This document shows positions 7,121 to 8,745 of a DNA stretch of 8,745 nt, piece by piece (position 1 is the first letter of the stretch; each line of letters opens with the position of its first letter). The stretch comes from an uncultured Arcobacter sp. (GTDB taxonomy: Bacteria > Campylobacterota > Campylobacteria > Campylobacterales > Arcobacteraceae): NCBI GenBank assembly GCA_913062735.1, contig CAJXWI010000078.1:1-8745 (forward strand). The letters run 5' to 3'. Position numbers and translations under genes: made by a program. The notes below the pieces were generated by a model, which worked only from the letters and a program-made list of their open reading frames with translations, ran no database searches and had not been told where the DNA came from.

Positions 7121-7124
7121 CTCC
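7121..7124 (-). promoter_or_regulatory. Ribosome-binding site that decides the dehydrogenase start
   Basis: GGAG on the minus strand lies seven bases before the ATG at 7113, directly ahead of the Rossmann motif. It supports this start over the in-frame ATG at 7233. Confidence 0.8.
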
Positions 7125-7141
7125 ATTTGTTTCTTACTGCG

Positions 7142-7170
7142 ATTATAGCTAATACCATATAAAATTTAAA
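7142..7170 (-). promoter_or_regulatory. Probable promoter of the polyamine operon
   Basis: On the minus strand a perfect TATAAT (7142-7147) lies 17 bases from TTTAAA (7165-7170), a 4-of-6 match to the -35 consensus. Transcription would begin near 7135, giving a leader of about 20 bases that contains the GGAG site. TTTAAA is self-complementary and could lie between both divergent promoters. Confidence 0.5.
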
Positions 7171-7182
7171 GTCAAAACCTAC

Positions 7183-7188
7183 TACAAT
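7183..7188 (+). promoter_or_regulatory. Candidate -10 element for the LsrG-like/aldolase operon
   Basis: TACAAT on the plus strand matches the -10 consensus at 5 of 6. Its -35 region is just AT-rich (TAAAAT at 7160-7165 with a 17-base spacer). It would give a start near 7195 and a leader of about 20 bases, with AGAGAG before the ATG at 7216 as ribosome-binding site. Confidence 0.35.
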
Positions 7189-7215
7189 AAAAGAAAAAAA
7201 TAAGAGAGATTTATT

Positions 7216-7500
7216 ATGGTTATTACAAAACAAGTAACATTTATTGCAAAAAAAGAAAATATCGAAGAATTAAAAGCCCTACTTAAAACAATGGTACAAG
7301 CTTCAAAAGAAGAAAAAGGTTGTTTATTCTACGAGATTTGCCAAGTAAACTCAGAAAAAGAAAAATTCATAGTTCTAGAATCATGGGAAAATGAAGCATC
7401 TTTAGATGGTCATAAAGTAAGCGCGCATTATAAACACTATAAAGCAAACTTTGAAGTATTTTGTGCAGACAAAAGCTCTCTAGAATTAGAAACACTGTAG
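7216..7500 (+). CDS. LsrG/YgiN-like antibiotic biosynthesis monooxygenase (ABM) family protein
   Basis: A 94-residue protein with the dimeric ferredoxin-like ABM fold. The signs are VTFIAKKENIEELKALL (7-23), EEKGCLFYEI (32-41), KFIVLESWENEASLDGHKVSAHYKHY (50-75), and histidines H66 and H71 in the usual places. Members include YgiN quinol monooxygenase and LsrG, the isomerase/degradation enzyme for phospho-autoinducer-2. The HK...HYK arrangement is shared with LsrG, and the next genes encode an aldolase and probably an FGGY kinase, so an LsrG-like catabolic role is plausible but inferred. AGAGAG lies nine bases before the ATG. Only 6 bases separate it from the aldolase gene, so they form an operon. 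The family cannot be assigned a substrate from sequence alone. Confidence 0.85.
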   Translation: MVITKQVTFIAKKENIEELKALLKTMVQASKEEKGCLFYEICQVNSEKEKFIVLESWENEASLDGHKVSAHYKHYKANFEVFCADKSSLELETL

Positions 7501-7506
7501 GTTAAT

Positions 7507-8688
7507 ATGAAAAATTTATGGACACAAGAAGAAGCAGCAAAGTATAAAAGTGATTTAGAACAAAGAGTATATACCTCTAATCTTTTAGGTCGTTCTGATG
7601 AATTAGTACTTCATGGAGGTGGAAACACTTCAGTTAAAACTGTAATCAATGAAGAAGACATTCTTTTAGTAAAAGGAAGCGGTTGGGACTTGGTTTCTAT
7701 TAAAGAAGAAGGTTTTGCACCTGTTAAATTAGATGTTCTTTTAGAAATGGCAAAACTTGAAACGCTAAGTGATAAAGACATGGTTTCACAACAAAAAGTT
7801 GCCATGATAAATAAAGAAGCTCCAAATCCTTCAGTTGAAGCCATCTTACATGCTTTAATACCTTTTAAATTCGTAGACCATACCCATGCAGATGCAGTAG
7901 TTACTATTTCAAATACTACAAATGGAGAAAAATTAATAAAAGAGCTTTATCCAAACTTTTTAATCATTCCTTATGTAATGCCTGGTTTTATTCTTGCAAA
8001 ACAAATATATGATGATACACGTGGATACGATTGGGACAAGTGCGAAGGTATAATCTTACACAATCATGGGATATTTACCTTTGATGAGAACTCAAAAGAA
8101 GCCTATACTAAAATGATTGATGCGGTAAGTTTAGCAGAAGACTTTTTAGAAAAAAACACCTGTATCAAGCTTGAAAAAGAGCCTAAAACAAATGACTTTG
8201 ATTACGAAGAACTAAAAGAAGCCATTTCCTTAACAAAAGGTTTTGATGTTACTTTACATATAAACCAAAGCCCTCTTGCTCTTCATTATGCTTCACAAAC
8301 TAATCTAAGAGAAAATGTGACGCAAGGTTTATTAACACCTGAGCATATTATTAGAACCAAAAGAAATCCTTTGGTTTTAGAAGAGAATCAAAACATCCAA
8401 GAAGAATTACAAAACTACATAATTGAGTATAAAAAATACTTTGAGTCTTTCAAAAAAGATGAGATTTGTTTAAACCCAGCTCCTAATTATGCAGTAATAC
8501 AAAATGTAGGTTTAGTAACATTTGGAAAGAATGAAAAAGAAGCCTCAATTATAAATGATATTGTTTCTCATACCCTTGAAGCTGTGCTTAAAGCACGTGA
8601 TTTAGGAGCTTATAAAGCAATTTCACTAAAAGATTGTTTTGAGATGGAATATTGGGAACTAGAACAAATTAAACTAAAGAAAAAATAG
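7507..8688 (+). CDS. Class II aldolase-domain protein, aldolase half of YuxG/RhaD-dehydrogenase type
   Basis: This 393-residue protein has a class II (zinc) aldolase domain. HGGGNTSVK (36-44) corresponds to the substrate-phosphate loop and E111 to the catalytic acid. H125 and H127 (DHTHADAV) plus H187 (LHNHG) fit the zinc ligands. It is much longer than stand-alone fuculose or ribulose aldolases (about 215 residues). The C-terminal part, with GLLTPEHIIRTKRNPLVL, VGLVTFGK and the ending DCFEMEYWELEQIKL, matches the aldolase portion of bifunctional aldolase/short-chain dehydrogenase proteins such as YuxG. It stops where the linker to the dehydrogenase would begin, so the dehydrogenase is separate or missing. 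The reaction would split a phosphorylated ketose into dihydroxyacetone phosphate and an aldehyde; the sugar is unknown. The TAGG spanning the previous gene's stop serves as ribosome-binding site. Confidence 0.88.
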   Translation: MKNLWTQEEAAKYKSDLEQRVYTSNLLGRSDELVLHGGGNTSVKTVINEEDILLVKGSGWDLVSIKEEGFAPVKLDVLLEMAKLETLSDKDMVSQQKVAMINKEAPNPSVEAILHALIPFKFVDHTHADAVVTISNTTNGEKLIKELYPNFLIIPYVMPGFILAKQIYDDTRGYDWDKCEGIILHNHGIFTFDENSKEAYTKMIDAVSLAEDFLEKNTCIKLEKEPKTNDFDYEELKEAISLTKGFDVTLHINQSPLALHYASQTNLRENVTQGLLTPEHIIRTKRNPLVLEENQNIQEELQNYIIEYKKYFESFKKDEICLNPAPNYAVIQNVGLVTFGKNEKEASIINDIVSHTLEAVLKARDLGAYKAISLKDCFEMEYWELEQIKLKKK

Positions 8689-8716
8689 AATCTAAAATTA
8701 AAGATGAAAGTATAAT

Positions 8717-8745
8717 ATGAAATATTTATTAGCAATAGATGCAGG
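8717..8745 (+). CDS. Start of a probable FGGY-family carbohydrate kinase, partial
   Basis: Ten codons, MKYLLAIDAG, are visible before the right edge. A hydrophobic strand followed by IDAG at residues 7-10 is the usual opening of FGGY sugar kinases (phosphate-1 loop of the actin-like ATPase fold), including LsrK, xylulokinase and rhamnulokinase. It begins 28 bases after the aldolase stop on the same strand, with only a weak purine-rich ribosome-binding site (GAAAG). A kinase fits the operon, since it would supply the phosphorylated substrate for the aldolase. Ten residues cannot exclude another actin-fold ATPase. Confidence 0.5.

Noticed and set aside
6875..7162. Plus-strand open frame of 95 codons opposite the dehydrogenase
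   Set aside because: It is antisense to a well-supported conserved gene and shows no recognisable protein features.
7114..7233. 40-codon N-terminal extension of the dehydrogenase from the ATG at 7233
   Set aside because: It is unlike the family, overlaps the divergent LsrG-like gene start, and covers the promoter region. GGAG before the ATG at 7113 and the immediate Rossmann motif fix the shorter start.
7611..7844. Minus-strand 77-codon frame opposite the aldolase
   Set aside because: Antisense to the aldolase domain with its zinc and phosphate-loop motifs; composition looks like reverse-complement noise.

Overview
The window is AT-rich DNA (clearly under 35% GC by eye) with gene content typical of Campylobacterota, most likely an Arcobacter-type organism. 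The clues are a trigger-factor gene, a carboxyspermidine-type polyamine pathway (as known from Campylobacter jejuni and Vibrio), very Lys/Asn/Ile/Phe-rich proteins and short A-rich intergenic gaps. It looks chromosomal. I see no insertion sequence, tRNA, rRNA or CRISPR array, and no gene-free stretch longer than about 130 bases.

Layout. (1) 1-698, minus: 5' two-thirds of the trigger factor gene, running off the left edge. (2) 827-2512, plus: a membrane protein joining a von Willebrand A domain to TPR repeats, like a BatB-BatC fusion, with a very lysine-rich tract near its C-terminus. It is head-to-head with tig and tail-to-tail, with a 4-base overlap, with the next block. (3) 7113 down to 2509, minus: a close-packed run of five genes. 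These are a saccharopine-dehydrogenase-like carboxy(nor)spermidine dehydrogenase, a 54-residue rubredoxin, carboxynorspermidine decarboxylase (nspC) and two consecutive polyphosphate kinase 2 genes. The rubredoxin overlaps nspC by 8 bases, nspC and the first ppk2 are 9 bases apart, and the two ppk2 genes are 5 bases apart. (4) 7216 to the right edge, plus: an LsrG/YgiN-like small monooxygenase-fold protein, a class II aldolase domain protein, and the first ten codons of what looks like an FGGY sugar kinase.

How the genes fit together. The dehydrogenase and NspC form a complete two-step route from a diamine plus aspartate semialdehyde to spermidine or norspermidine. The two PPK2 enzymes move phosphate between polyphosphate and nucleotides. 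Their co-location puts a polycation pathway and polyanion metabolism in one probable transcript. The right-hand block looks like a small catabolic operon for a phosphorylated sugar-like compound; its parts recall autoinducer-2 processing (LsrG, LsrK) and the aldolase half of YuxG/RhaD-type proteins.

Most notable observations: the second PPK2 has an N-terminal extension of about 70 residues that resembles the Arm DNA-binding domain of tyrosine recombinases; the rubredoxin is wedged in a polyamine operon; and the LsrG-like/aldolase/FGGY set has no certain substrate.
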